64,000 bases of DNA, taken from positions 2,604,001 to 2,668,000 of the forward strand of contig NZ_JAUSXI010000001.1 of assembly GCF_030815865.1 (NCBI RefSeq), read 5' to 3'. Made by a program: the position numbers and the translations under genes. Below, one piece after another: positions 9,145 to 17,548 of the stretch. How positions within the stretch are numbered: the first letter of the stretch is position 1; every line of letters begins with the position of its first letter. Below the pieces are notes generated by a model that saw only the letters and a list, made by a program, of their open reading frames with translations, made no database searches and was not told where the DNA came from. This stretch comes from Arthrobacter globiformis (GTDB taxonomy: Bacteria; Actinomycetota; Actinomycetes; Actinomycetales; Micrococcaceae).

Positions 9145-10065
9145 ATGACTAAAATCCAGGATAAGTACACGATCGAACGGGTCGGCTTTCGTGCCGACGG
9201 CAACGTTGAGCTTCGGGGCAACCTCTACATTCCCACGACAGGTGATGGCCCGCATCCGGCACTGACGTTGTCTATGGGGTACGGAGGAGTCAAGGAACAG
9301 GGCGCCCTGCCTTATGCCGAAGCCTTCGCCAGCGCCGGTTTCGTCGTGCTCTTCCACGATCACCGGGGATTCGGAGAAAGCGGCGGAACACCCCGCCAGG
9401 ACATCAACCCCTGGCAGCAAATCGAAGATTGGCGCAGGGCCATCACCTACCTTCAATCGCGGCCGGAAGTAGATCCGGAACGGATCGGCCTGTGGGGGTC
9501 AAGCTACTCGGGGGGCCACGCACTCGTCCTCGGCGCCACCGAACCCCGATTGAAGGCGATCGTCTCGCAAGTCCCTACGATCAGCGGCTATCAGCAAGGA
9601 CTCCGGCGGGTGAGCCCGGACAAATTGGCAGCATTGGAGGCCTCATTCGCGGCCGATGACCGGGCACAACTCGCAGGCGAGGAACCGCACCGTATTGCCT
9701 TGGTCTCTGACGGGTCCGTCCCTGCAAGCTACACGGATCCGGAAGCCGTATCGTTCTACCTGCAACCAATCCCGGACGGGCTCTGGGAGAACAACGTCAC
9801 CGTACGCTCAACGAGGGCGGCGCGGGCTTACGAACCAGGGATCTTCATAGGACGCATCTCACCGACCCCTCTTCTCATGATCGTCGGAGACAACGACCGG
9901 GTGACACCCACTGACCTGGCACTGGAGGCCTACCAGCGCGCCCTCCCACCTAAAGAGCTGCTGGTCTTCCCCGGAGGACACTTCGACGCCTACCTCGGAG
10001 AATTCGAAGCCACCTCCGCTGCAGCCCTGCAGTGGTTCACCAAGCACCTAATGCAGGACAAGTAG
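9145..10065 (+). CDS. Alpha/beta hydrolase (dienelactone hydrolase / S9-like family)
   Basis: 306 residues, cytoplasmic, no signal peptide. Nucleophile elbow LWGSSYSGG with S120, acid in GDNDRVTP (D251 or D249), histidine H279 in GGHFDAY, and an HDHRGFGES strand-loop typical of the UlaC/YcjY-like hydrolases. The substrate is unknown. The DNA before the ATG is IS5-derived and shows no clear ribosome site, so the native promoter may have been lost. The CGNR-protein gene follows by 21 bp, probably co-transcribed. Confidence 0.85.
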   Translation: MTKIQDKYTIERVGFRADGNVELRGNLYIPTTGDGPHPALTLSMGYGGVKEQGALPYAEAFASAGFVVLFHDHRGFGESGGTPRQDINPWQQIEDWRRAITYLQSRPEVDPERIGLWGSSYSGGHALVLGATEPRLKAIVSQVPTISGYQQGLRRVSPDKLAALEASFAADDRAQLAGEEPHRIALVSDGSVPASYTDPEAVSFYLQPIPDGLWENNVTVRSTRAARAYEPGIFIGRISPTPLLMIVGDNDRVTPTDLALEAYQRALPPKELLVFPGGHFDAYLGEFEATSAAALQWFTKHLMQDK

Positions 10066-10086
10066 ACTAAGGAGAAACACCTCAAC

Positions 10087-10704
10087 ATGCCCAAAGGATC
10101 CGGACGATACATGGCTTGGCCCGCTACAACCCGATACGGGCTGCCTGTTGCGCCCGGAAACCTCGGTCTTGTTCAGGACTTCCTCAACACCATTACAGAG
10201 GGAACGATAGCGCCCCCTGACCTGCTCGCCACCTTAAATGACGCACAGGAATGGGCCGACCAGGTGATTGAGCAGTGGATATCCGTCGACGATCTGGGCT
10301 GGGCGAAGACCCTGCCCAGGTTGACGGAGAACGACCGCAAAGCTTTGGTGGCTTTCAGGGACCAGCTGTTTGAGGGCCTCTTCGGTCACTCCCACTCCGA
10401 AACCGCCGGCGGACCCGCCCGGAAAAACCCTACGTACCATCCCGTGATGACGGTTTCCGCCGGAGGTATCGAGCTTTGGCCCGGCGGGGAGGGCTGGAAG
10501 TACTTCGAGACGGCGCTGCTGCTCATCTGCCACCAAGGCCAGCTCGAGGGCGTCCTGCGGCGCATGAAGTCATGCAAGAGCGATACGTGTGATGTCGTCT
10601 TCTACGACCGCTCCAACAACAACAGCGGCGTCTGGCATGACGTCAAGCTCTGCGGCAACCGCGCCAACGTCCGCGCCCACAGAGCACGCTCGGCAGTCAA
10701 CTGA
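10087..10704 (+). CDS. CGNR zinc-finger (ABATE-domain) protein
   Basis: 205 residues. The N-terminus (YGLPVAPGNLGLVQDFLNT) is the stress-linked ABATE region, and the C-terminus holds the CGNR zinc finger: C163, C168, then WHDVKLCGNRANVRAHR with H184 and C189. Most members have Cys where this one has H184 after the Trp; a His in that position is known in a subgroup, as far as I recall. Such proteins are presumed DNA-binding regulators. AAGGAG at 10069-10074 is twelve bases from the ATG, a rather long spacing. A role in controlling the preceding hydrolase is inference only. Confidence 0.8.
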   Translation: MPKGSGRYMAWPATTRYGLPVAPGNLGLVQDFLNTITEGTIAPPDLLATLNDAQEWADQVIEQWISVDDLGWAKTLPRLTENDRKALVAFRDQLFEGLFGHSHSETAGGPARKNPTYHPVMTVSAGGIELWPGGEGWKYFETALLLICHQGQLEGVLRRMKSCKSDTCDVVFYDRSNNNSGVWHDVKLCGNRANVRAHRARSAVN

Positions 10705-10973
10705 AGCACCAACGAGCCTGATCTCCGCCGTATACACTGAGCCAGTTCGGCTCCCGCGTACAGCAATTATGGCCGACAGCCGTCCATATCCATCGCATCC
10801 TGCGTGGCCAACGCCACGACAGGTCAGCACACAGCGGGCAGAACCCTCGCATGTCATCGCTGTTCGCCGGGCGGTCCGGCCCGCAGTTCCATGGACCAAC
10901 GGAAACCCCAACAGCCTACGACAGGAGAATTGTCCTGCCATCCAAACCCAACCATTGGAAATGAACCAGAAAC

Positions 10974-11135
10974 ATGACCCGAACCCAACCCTTGAGCAAC
11001 TCGACAACAGCCGCGTCCAAGCGGCCCCTCAGCAGTCCAGTCCTGGACTGGAACGAACTTGCGCTCGGCGAGAACGTCATAATCGTCGACCGGACGGGAC
11101 ATCTCACATTTCCTGCGTCGGCATACCGCGCATAA
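10974..11135 (+). pseudogene. Small D-W-N-x-L family protein, copy 1, C-terminally truncated
   Basis: The 53-residue frame begins MTRTQPLSNSTTAASKRP and continues SPVLDWNELALGENVIIVDR. Its first 43 residues align with the 84-residue protein at 15413-15667, including the upstream non-coding DNA, so the two are duplicates. After the G-H-L-T turn the similarity stops and the frame ends. The GH3 pseudogene starts about 85 bp further on, suggesting a deletion removed the second half. It is one of four relatives in this window; see 15413, 51830 and 52610. Confidence 0.6.
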
Positions 11136-11220
11136 TCCAAACGTTCTGAGTAAGGGAAATTCCTGGCCTTCGGTTTCGTTTTCGTAGCAGGACGCGCTCC
11201 GCACGGGCCTCCGGGGTCCG

Positions 11221-12830
11221 CTCTGTGGAGGCCGCCGACACCCGCCAGGACTTCAAAATGCCGGGCCCGGTGGGCCATTGGGGCACGAAGCTGCTCGCCG
11301 CCGTCGAAGATGGCCGCGTCAGCCGGGAGGCGATCGCGGAAAAGGTCACCCGCATCCTGCGGCTCGCCGCCAGGGTGGGTTCGCTCGACGGCTTTGAGCC
11401 GGCCATCGCATTCCCCACGGAACTCGACGGGGCCCAGGTGGCCCGCGAGGTGGCGGTTCGCGGCGCGGTGCTGGTCCGCAACGAGGGCGGCCTGCTTCCG
11501 CTCGACGCCAGGGCGCTCGGCAGCGTGGCCGTCATCGGGCACAACGCCGAGGAAGCATGCACGCAGGGCGGCGGCAGCGCCACTGTCATGCCCAAGTACA
11601 ACGTGTCCCCCTGGAGGGGCTGCGCAAGGCACTGCCCGACGGCGTCACGTCACCTACGCCCGCGGCGCCAAGGTGGCCGAGGGGCTGCAGCCGTTCGCCC
11701 GCCAGCCCTGCACAACCCGGTCAGCGGCGTGCCCGGAATGCGGGTCACCTTCCTGGCCGCCGACGGAACGGAGATCTCCGGTGAGGACCGGCTTGCTTCC
11801 CACCTGATCTGGTTCGGCGTCGGCATTCCGGAGGGCACGGCGGCCATCCGCATGCAGACCGAGTGGACGGCCGAAACCGCCGGCGTCCGGCACCTTGGCG
11901 TGGGAACGGTGGGCCACATCACCGTTTCCATCGATGGCACCGAGGTCTTTAACGGCGAACTGGAGGACGACACCGATGTCCTGGGCGCCGCGCTGTTCGA
12001 CCCGCCCCAGACATCCACTCCTTCGAGGCCACGGCCGGCCAGCGGTTCGCCATCGACGCCCTGTACCGGTTGCCGCAGCAGCAGGAAATTCCGCTGACGG
12101 CCATCCTGCTCGGCGAGGAAGCCATCGTCGCCGACCCCCAGGCCGAGACCCGGGCCGCCGTCGAGGCGGCCCGGACGGCCGACGTTGCCGTCGTAGTGGT
12201 GGGCACCAACGCCGCCATCGAATCCGAGGGCTTTGACCGCAAGGACCTTGACCTCCCCGGCCACCAGAACGAGCTCGTCGAAGCCGTGGCGGCGGTCAAT
12301 CCGCGCACCGTCGTGGTGGTCAACTCCGATCACCGGTGCTGATGCCGTGGCTGGACAGGGTCGGCTCGGTGCTGCTGGGTTGGTTCGGCGGGCAGGAGTT
12401 TGGCACCGCCGTGGCGGACATCCTGCTGGGCAAGGAAGAGCCAGGCGGCCGGCTGCCCACCACCTGGCCGGCCGCGCTCGGGGACGTTCCCGTCCTGAAC
12501 ACCACACCGGTTGACGGCAAGGTTGGTCTACAGCGAGGGCGTCCACGTCGGCTACCGCGCCTGGCTCAAGCAGCAGTCCGCGGGCGGCGCCGCGCCGCTG
12601 CTGCCGTTCGGTTTCGGTCTGGGCTACACGACGTTCGAGCTCGGCACAGCGCACGCGCCGCAGTCCGTTCCGGCTGGCCAGACAGACACCATTGAAGTGC
12701 GGATCCCGGCCCGCGCCTTTGAACATTACGACGGCGGATGGCAGGTCGAGCCCGGCTCCTTGCGACTGCTGGTGGGCCGGAACGTGGCCGACGACTTCCA
12801 GACGCTGGAAATCGAGGTCCGCTACCCCTC
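11221..12830 (+). pseudogene. GH3 beta-glucosidase, C-terminal two thirds, multiple frameshifts
   Basis: Successive frames give DTRQDFKMPGPVGHWGTKL, then ALGSVAVIGHNAEEACTQGG, a PA14-like insert (LIWFGVGIPEGTAA), VAVVVVGTNAAIESEGFDR, GRLPTTWPAALGDVPVLN and finally LLPFGFGLGYTTFEL. This is the end of the (beta/alpha)8 domain, the alpha/beta sandwich and the fibronectin-like end of a GH3 glucosidase with PA14 insert. At least five frame changes are needed. The catalytic barrel is missing. A GH3 N-terminal stub lies inverted at 13487-13639, so the locus was broken and rearranged. Confidence 0.85.
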
Positions 12831-12922
12831 AACTACCTTGGAGTTTTCGTCCCGACATCGCGGGTTAGACTGCCGTTTGGGCCCAACATCTCTCCAAAAA
12901 CTCCGCCTCAAGGTCAACGATG

Positions 12923-12960
12923 GCCGGGCTGGGTCCCCTTCGGGGCCCAGCCCGGCTTCT
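12923..12960 (+). terminator. Strong hairpin with TTCG loop
   Basis: The arms GCCGGGCTGGG...CCCC and GGGG...CCCAGCCCGGC pair almost perfectly around a TTCG tetraloop and are followed by TTCTTTG. It resembles a rho-independent terminator, though the T-tract is short. It lies 93 bp beyond the end of the GH3 remnant. Confidence 0.65.
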
Positions 12961-13486
12961 TTGTAGTAGCCGCGGATGTGGGCCTGCAAGCTCGGGCGAT
13001 GGCTTAGGTGTGGATCTGTTATCCGGGGGAGATCCCAAGAAAATCGTTCTCCTGGCTTACGCCAGGGCGGCAGGTGCGACGTGGGTTGTCACGGTTTGGT
13101 GTCCGTAGACCATTTTCAGGAAGCATTCTCACGGCTGATTCTTGCTCCTTCCGCATGGCTTTCGCCAGCAAATCCGGTGATACGAGTGACAGCCACCCGT
13201 ACGGGGGTTAGCCTTTGGCCCTCGGAAAACGTATACCTCTCCAAGGAACGGAAGCATCGCGTAACTCCTGCAAATCACCTCTACTTCAAATCGCCAATAG
13301 GCGTGGTTCCGTCAAGCCCTGCGGGTGGAGACGTCAGGTTGGGGGTGTAATTCAACGTGACGCCCCTCTGCTGGGTAGTGGGAATCCTCAGTTGTGTACT
13401 GAGCCGCCATGTGAATCGCAGTGCTTTGACCGTGCCTATTCGTCAGCGCATGTGTCGCCCGATGTCGGCTGCGCCTTGAGTTCGCT
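12961..13486. other. No gene recognised; carries one copy of a 16-bp repeated motif
   Basis: No frame here shows a protein I recognise, and codon-position bias is weak. The only notable item is a motif at 13332-13348 also found at 46222 and 51748. A small plus-strand frame around 13200-13350 (SLWPSENVYLSKERK) is unmatched and left uncalled. Confidence 0.4.
13332..13348. repeat. CGTCAGGTTGGGGTGT motif, copy A (one extra G)
   Basis: Reads CGTCAGGTTGGGGGTGT. Similar sequences occur at 46223-46238 and 51748-51763. Copies A and C also share the preceding GTCAAGxCCTGC. Possibly a transposon end or operator. Confidence 0.45.
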
Positions 13487-13639
13487 CTAGAGTGCGCGGG
13501 CGTCGAGCTGCAGCATCTGACCCACCTTCTCTTCGAGGGTCATCTTCTGCAGAAGGTTCTCCACCCGTTCCGAAACGGGGAGGGGGGGATTGGTGAAGCG
13601 GGCCGTGCTGAGCTCGACGTCAGCGTGTGCGGATGTCAT
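13487..13639 (-). pseudogene. GH3 beta-glucosidase, N-terminal stub
   Basis: Fifty residues from ATG 13639: MTSAHADVELSTARFTN, then SERVENLLQKMTLEEKVGQM and LQLDAR, the diagnostic first helix and strand of GH3 glucosidases, followed at once by a stop. It faces the C-terminal GH3 fragment at 11221-12830, with about 650 bp of unrelated DNA between, so an inversion plus deletion of the catalytic barrel is likely if both came from one gene. Confidence 0.7.
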
Positions 13640-13730
13640 CGGCCCGAAGCAGGTCCACGATGAAGTTGACCCTTTTGCGGTGGAGGGTGACGGTCGGCAC
13701 GTTATCTGCAGCTTCTGCAAGAGGGGTTGG

Positions 13731-15008
13731 TCAGCTGCCGTCCCCCAGCAGTTCGAATAGTTTGAGCGCCAGGGAGATCTCCAGGCCGTTGATGCGTTTC
13801 GTGCCCCGCCCCGCCTCAAACCGCCCCACTCGCTGCCGCACTGTGTTCCGGTGGAGGCCAAGCAGCTCGGCTGTCTTCGAGACGTTCTCGCCGCTCGCGT
13901 AGAAGGTTGCAAGGGTTTCACGGAGTGCCGCGTTTGGTTCCCCTGGCAGTGCGACGTCGCCCAGTACCTCCCTGGTCCAGATGAGCGCGCTCTTCGTATC
14001 GTGCATGATGAGCGATAGGAACCCCACGTCTGGGTCACCAAACGCCACCAGCCGCTCCTCGCGGTAGCGCTGCGCGCCGAGGGCCACGAGTCTGGCCTTC
14101 GCCGCTTGTTCGTGACTCCGTCGGAAGCCCGCGACCCCGCTGCCGGGCGCGCCCATCGCGACGCGAATATTCTGTGCATCCGAAGCAGCGAACGCTGAGA
14201 TACGGCGCATCACCTCTGTGCTAACTTCCGCGGACGGCATCGCCGCCCACGCCCACGCGGTCGACCGGTCTGAGGCGGTGATCAGGGGCGGTTTCGACGA
14301 GTGCACGATCGACGCCATTCGCCGCAGCAGCTGATCGATCCGTTGCTGGTCCTCTGTGTCGGGGGTGCCGAACTCAAACCACGCGATGAACGCAACGTGA
14401 TTCTGTTCGAGCGAGTACTTCGTCTTTGCTTCGAATCCCGCCGCCGAGATCGCCTCGTCGCGCAGCACCTTCATCACCGCGGCGGCATTCGTCACCGCGC
14501 GCGTTGTCCACCACCGCTGCTGCTCTGCGACGTGCACTTCGGTGACGTATTGCAGAATCCAATCGATGTAGTTGTGGGTCACGTCGGTGACGACCCGCAC
14601 GAGGTTCATCTGGACGTCTTTGTCTTTGAGCTGCAGTTGGTCAACGGCGTCGATGACTCGGCGCACGAGCATGGACTGCCCAAGGTAGTAGGCACGGGTG
14701 AGCGAGCCGAGCGGCACATCGCGCTGGGCGAGCCGCATGGCATACTCCACCGCTCCCGTGCTGGGCTGGATCGAATCAGTACCGATGTCATTCGTGAGAA
14801 TATGGCCCAGGGTCCAGACGTTTCCGTCGATGCTCGCATGCAGCATTTCGATGAGTTGGGGGTCTTGATCCAAGCCGGATACACGAGTTGAGAGCAGCTC
14901 TGTCATGTCGTCGACGATTCGTGGACCCATTTCTTGCAGTTTGCGCCCCGCTTGCGCCACGAGCTCGCGCATCTGCTGATCACCGTCCGTGAATCCTGGT
15001 GTGGTCAA
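13731..15008 (-). CDS. PucR-type helix-turn-helix regulator
   Basis: About 425 residues. The C-terminus holds the PucR-type HTH ([20 protein letters not shown], then [13 protein letters not shown]), preceded by a middle region with the [15 protein letters not shown] segment characteristic of these regulators. The N-terminal 150 residues are helical and unassigned. I take TTG 15008, which overlaps the stop of the oxidoreductase stub (TTGA at 15005-15008) behind GGGAGG; ATG 14972 is the alternative. The frame runs on upstream into the stub only because the stub is frameshifted. The regulated genes are probably lost. Confidence 0.82.
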   Translation of the reverse strand: MTTPGFTDGDQQMRELVAQAGRKLQEMGPRIVDDMTELLSTRVSGLDQDPQLIEMLHASIDGNVWTLGHILTNDIGTDSIQPSTGAVEYAMRLAQRDVPLGSLTRAYYLGQSMLVRRVIDAVDQLQLKDKDVQMNLVRVVTDVTHNYIDWILQYVTEVHVAEQQRWWTTRAVTNAAAVMKVLRDEAISAAGFEAKTKYSLEQNHVAFIAWFEFGTPDTEDQQRIDQLLRRMASIVHSSKPPLITASDRSTAWAWAAMPSAEVSTEVMRRISAFAASDAQNIRVAMGAPGSGVAGFRRSHEQAAKARLVALGAQRYREERLVAFGDPDVGFLSLIMHDTKSALIWTREVLGDVALPGEPNAALRETLATFYASGENVSKTAELLGLHRNTVRQRVGRFEAGRGTKRINGLEISLALKLFELLGDGS

Positions 15009-15419
15009 GGTATGGAGACCTCCCTTCTTCCTGCGGCATGGTGAGTCAAGTACCGGAGCGCGCGCTGCGCCGAGTTGTATCCGCCCATGCCGTGGATGCC
15101 GGGCCCGGGCGGCGTTGCTGCGGAGCACAGGTAGACGCCGGGTACGCCTCAGCTTGGGGCCGAGGAGAAACTGCAGTGGTGATTTGGCGCCGGTGAGAAT
15201 ATCGCCGCCAACGAAGTTCGGATTCTCGGCCGAGGTCTGGGCCGGAGTGCGCACGCTCAGCCCGACGACCCGGTCCCGGAACCCGGGAGCAAAGCGCTCG
15301 ATCTGGGCGATGATGTGCTCAGTCGCGTCCCCCGCGTAGCCATTCGGCACATGGGCATAGGCGTAGATCGGAACGATCGAGCCGTTCGCTCCACCAGTTA
15401 GCACACGCGCGCCTAGCAT
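15005..15419 (-). pseudogene. Phytoene dehydrogenase-like FAD oxidoreductase, C-terminal stub
   Basis: Minus-strand reading gives IVPIYAYAHVPNGYAGDATE, IERFAPGFRDRVVGLSVRT, NPNFVGGDILTGAKSPLQF, then after a one-base frameshift [20 protein letters not shown]. These are the C-terminal hallmarks of phytoene-desaturase-like NAD(P)/FAD oxidoreductases, including the glycine-rich FAD end motif. The N-terminal 350 or so residues are absent; the break lies right at the end of the small-protein gene at 15413. Its stop overlaps the start of the PucR-type gene, so the two once formed an operon. Confidence 0.75.
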
Positions 15420-15667
15420 ATTCGGTGAAGCATGATTGGGTCTGTTCTGAGGTGGAGGGTTCTGTGCCCTAGGTGCTGGGGTTTCAGCCACACGATAGTT
15501 CCGTCGTCGTTGAGAGTGTCAACGGTCGCAGGTGTCAGGTTTCCCCTCCTGTCAACGATTATGACGTTATCGCCGATCGTGAGCTCATTCCAGTCTAAGA
15601 CGGGGCTGCTGAGGGGACGTCTATACGCGCCCACTGTCGAGTTGCTCGAAGGTTGGGTCCAAGTCAT
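15413..15667 (-). CDS. Small D-W-N-x-L family protein, copy 2 (full length)
   Basis: 84 residues from ATG 15667. A polar N-terminus (MTWTQPSSNSTVGAYRRP) precedes the conserved core LDWNELTIGDNVIIVDRRG, then ATVDTLNDDGTIVWLK and a C-terminal MLHRIC. No known family is recognised. The alternating hydrophobic pattern with turns at GD, RRG and DDG suggests a small beta-barrel. Related frames lie at 10974 (truncated), 51830 and 52610. About 150 bp upstream of the ATG is also shared with copy 1, for example AAATGAACCGGAAATC against AAATGAACCAGAAAC, so the repeated unit includes its leader. Confidence 0.65.
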   Translation of the reverse strand: MTWTQPSSNSTVGAYRRPLSSPVLDWNELTIGDNVIIVDRRGNLTPATVDTLNDDGTIVWLKPQHLGHRTLHLRTDPIMLHRIC

Positions 15668-16404
15668 GATTTCCGGTTCATTTCGTATGGTTGGGTCGGC
15701 GGGGGGGCGGGAGGATGAGTTTTTCCGGCTGTAGTCGGTTGCGGATTCCGCTTGGTCCATGACATAGCGATGCCCGACGGCCCAGCCAAAAAGCGATGAA
15801 ATGCGATGGGTTCGCGCGCAAGGCTGCAATGGAAAAGAGTCCTGGTGCCGACTGTAAGGACGCTGCGGTGGTGGCGCCAGTCATTCACGGACCGATTCCC
15901 AGCTGTACAGGGTTATCGGCTGGGAAAATTCAGCCTGCGCCTCGTACTGATGAAGGGCGGTGGGAGGGTCGATTGTGAGCGGCTCCGTTGCGACGAACTC
16001 GACTGCGCCGTTACTCGGAGGGCTTGGTGGATTCTGACGGGGACCAAAGGGGGTGTGTCAATTGGGGAGAGTCGGTGTCGAGTCCGTCGATGCGCCGCAT
16101 TCGGGAAGGTGTTGGTCTCCGGCACGCGGAGTGCCCTCGACTACCAAAACTTCATAGGACAGCGTTGCCATTCGTGTGTTGCTCCGTTCCAGATCAGTGG
16201 AATTGGTCTTGTAATAATCACACGGTGTATGCCTATTACACAAGACTCCTGCCAGCGCATTTTTGCTCTTAGCCCTGCTTGCAGCGAGCACCGTCAGTAC
16301 TGATCAGCATCGGGGACCCTGACTGCGAGCGGAGGATGAAGTTATACCTACTGCCGCATTGGTGAGCGTTCAAGACATTCGTGGTTTACCGTTATCTTCC
16401 TGTT
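15668..16404. other. Intergenic region, no gene recognised
   Basis: The first 150 bp are the leader shared with the small-protein copy at 10974. Around 16208-16244 an imperfect dyad CTTGTAATA...TATTACACAAG lies in unusually AT-rich sequence and may be an operator or promoter. Otherwise nothing coding is supported. Confidence 0.4.
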
Positions 16405-16866
16405 GGCATGGACAGGGTGAGGAACTACGACCGCTCTGGACCGCATGCGGCAACGCAGGCAGGCGCCCATAGCGGTGGGTAATTGAAGTTCCTGTTTGGG
16501 TGAGCACTGGGCTTCTCCTTCTCTCTTCGTGTTGGCTTTGCTGCTTCTTCATGGTGGGTCCGGGGGAGTGCGACATGACTTGTACCGAGTTGTTCGGGAA
16601 TCGGTTCCGTTGGACTCCCTCGGATGCTCTGGGGCGCATTACCGTGGCCGACTGAGAGATTGCATTGCCGTGCATGTGGCTCATGAAGCTCACGCCGCCT
16701 TTCATCCCTGCGTCTTTGGTTTTCGCGTCGTTGCCTGCTCATGGGTACCTACGGCGTCTGCTGCATGATCCGGTGGACGTTTCTTGGCGCGACGTAAGGA
16801 AGTGAGGTGTCCGCTGGCTGGTCTTTCATACTCCTTCATGGCCAACCTGCTGGATGACTCCCGCCG
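16405..16866. repeat. Dyad array, copy 1 (decayed duplicate of 45617-46048)
   Basis: Four units of the pattern TTCATGG-N18-RCATGAC. Unit 2 (16548-16579) is perfect, unit 3 (16738-16769, CTCATGG-N18-GCATGAT) has one change in each arm, unit 4 (16835-16866) keeps only the left arm, and unit 1 (16405) is weak. Unit spacings 143, 190 and 97 track 121, 186 and 93 in the other copy, and sequence between units is also similar, such as GGCTGGTCTTTCATA before unit 4. It is a diverged duplicate of unknown function. Confidence 0.65.
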
Positions 16867-17548
16867 TCGCCGGGTGCCGGGAACAAGCGCGAAAAGTCAG
16901 GTTGAAATCCAGGACGTTCGCAACATAGCGTCACCACTACGGAATAGAACCCCTAACTGCCAGACCGGCTCCGAGGAAAAGGGAGTTCTGGACTTGTGAC
17001 ATTTCACGTACAACAGCAGAGGCGCTTTAGGTACGGGCAGTTACAGTACGCAACGAGTCGTAGACAACTGCCGGGCAAGGCCGGCAGCCGGCGAGGTCAC
17101 CCAACCCAGGGGCTCCCCTAGCTACCCAACCCTCCTCCAATACCATCCGGAGATGTTGCTATCCGCCATGGTCGACAGCATTCGGCCTCTCGTCAGCCTT
17201 TCTCACAGCCTGCGGCCGATGGAACACGGTGCAAACGGGATAACAAACTCCTCAGCGTCGAAGGCGCCACGCTCAACCCTGCATCGTGGTTAGACCCCCT
17301 CAGAGAATCCGCACATAGTCCGAAGCAGTTTCTTGTGCGATGATGCAGCAAAGTCCTGTCCTGGGAGGGGATTCAACCGGGGGCTGTGCTCCCTCTGGAC
17401 TTGTTGGCGTTCTCGCTGGGGGATCGCTTGGGGGTGCTGTCTGGCGTGTCCATTGGGGACCGGGCGCGCGGAGGCAGCTGTGGAAGGGACGCGTGTGTTT
17501 CCGTTCTCCGGTCTCAGGAAACGTAGGGTGTCGGTCAGTGGCGGCAGT
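16867..17548. other. Intergenic region, nothing recognised
   Basis: No protein family, RNA gene or repeat was recognised in either strand. It ends at the probable start of the hybrid kinase pseudogene. Confidence 0.4.

Noticed and set aside
11650..12726. 358-codon minus-strand frame
   Set aside because: Antisense to the GH3 pseudogene; composition is Arg/Gly/Ala noise.
13731..15491. Single 586-codon regulator reading through the oxidoreductase stub
   Set aside because: The first 160 codons are oxidoreductase sequence followed by frameshifted noise; the regulator has its own start at 15008 or 14972.
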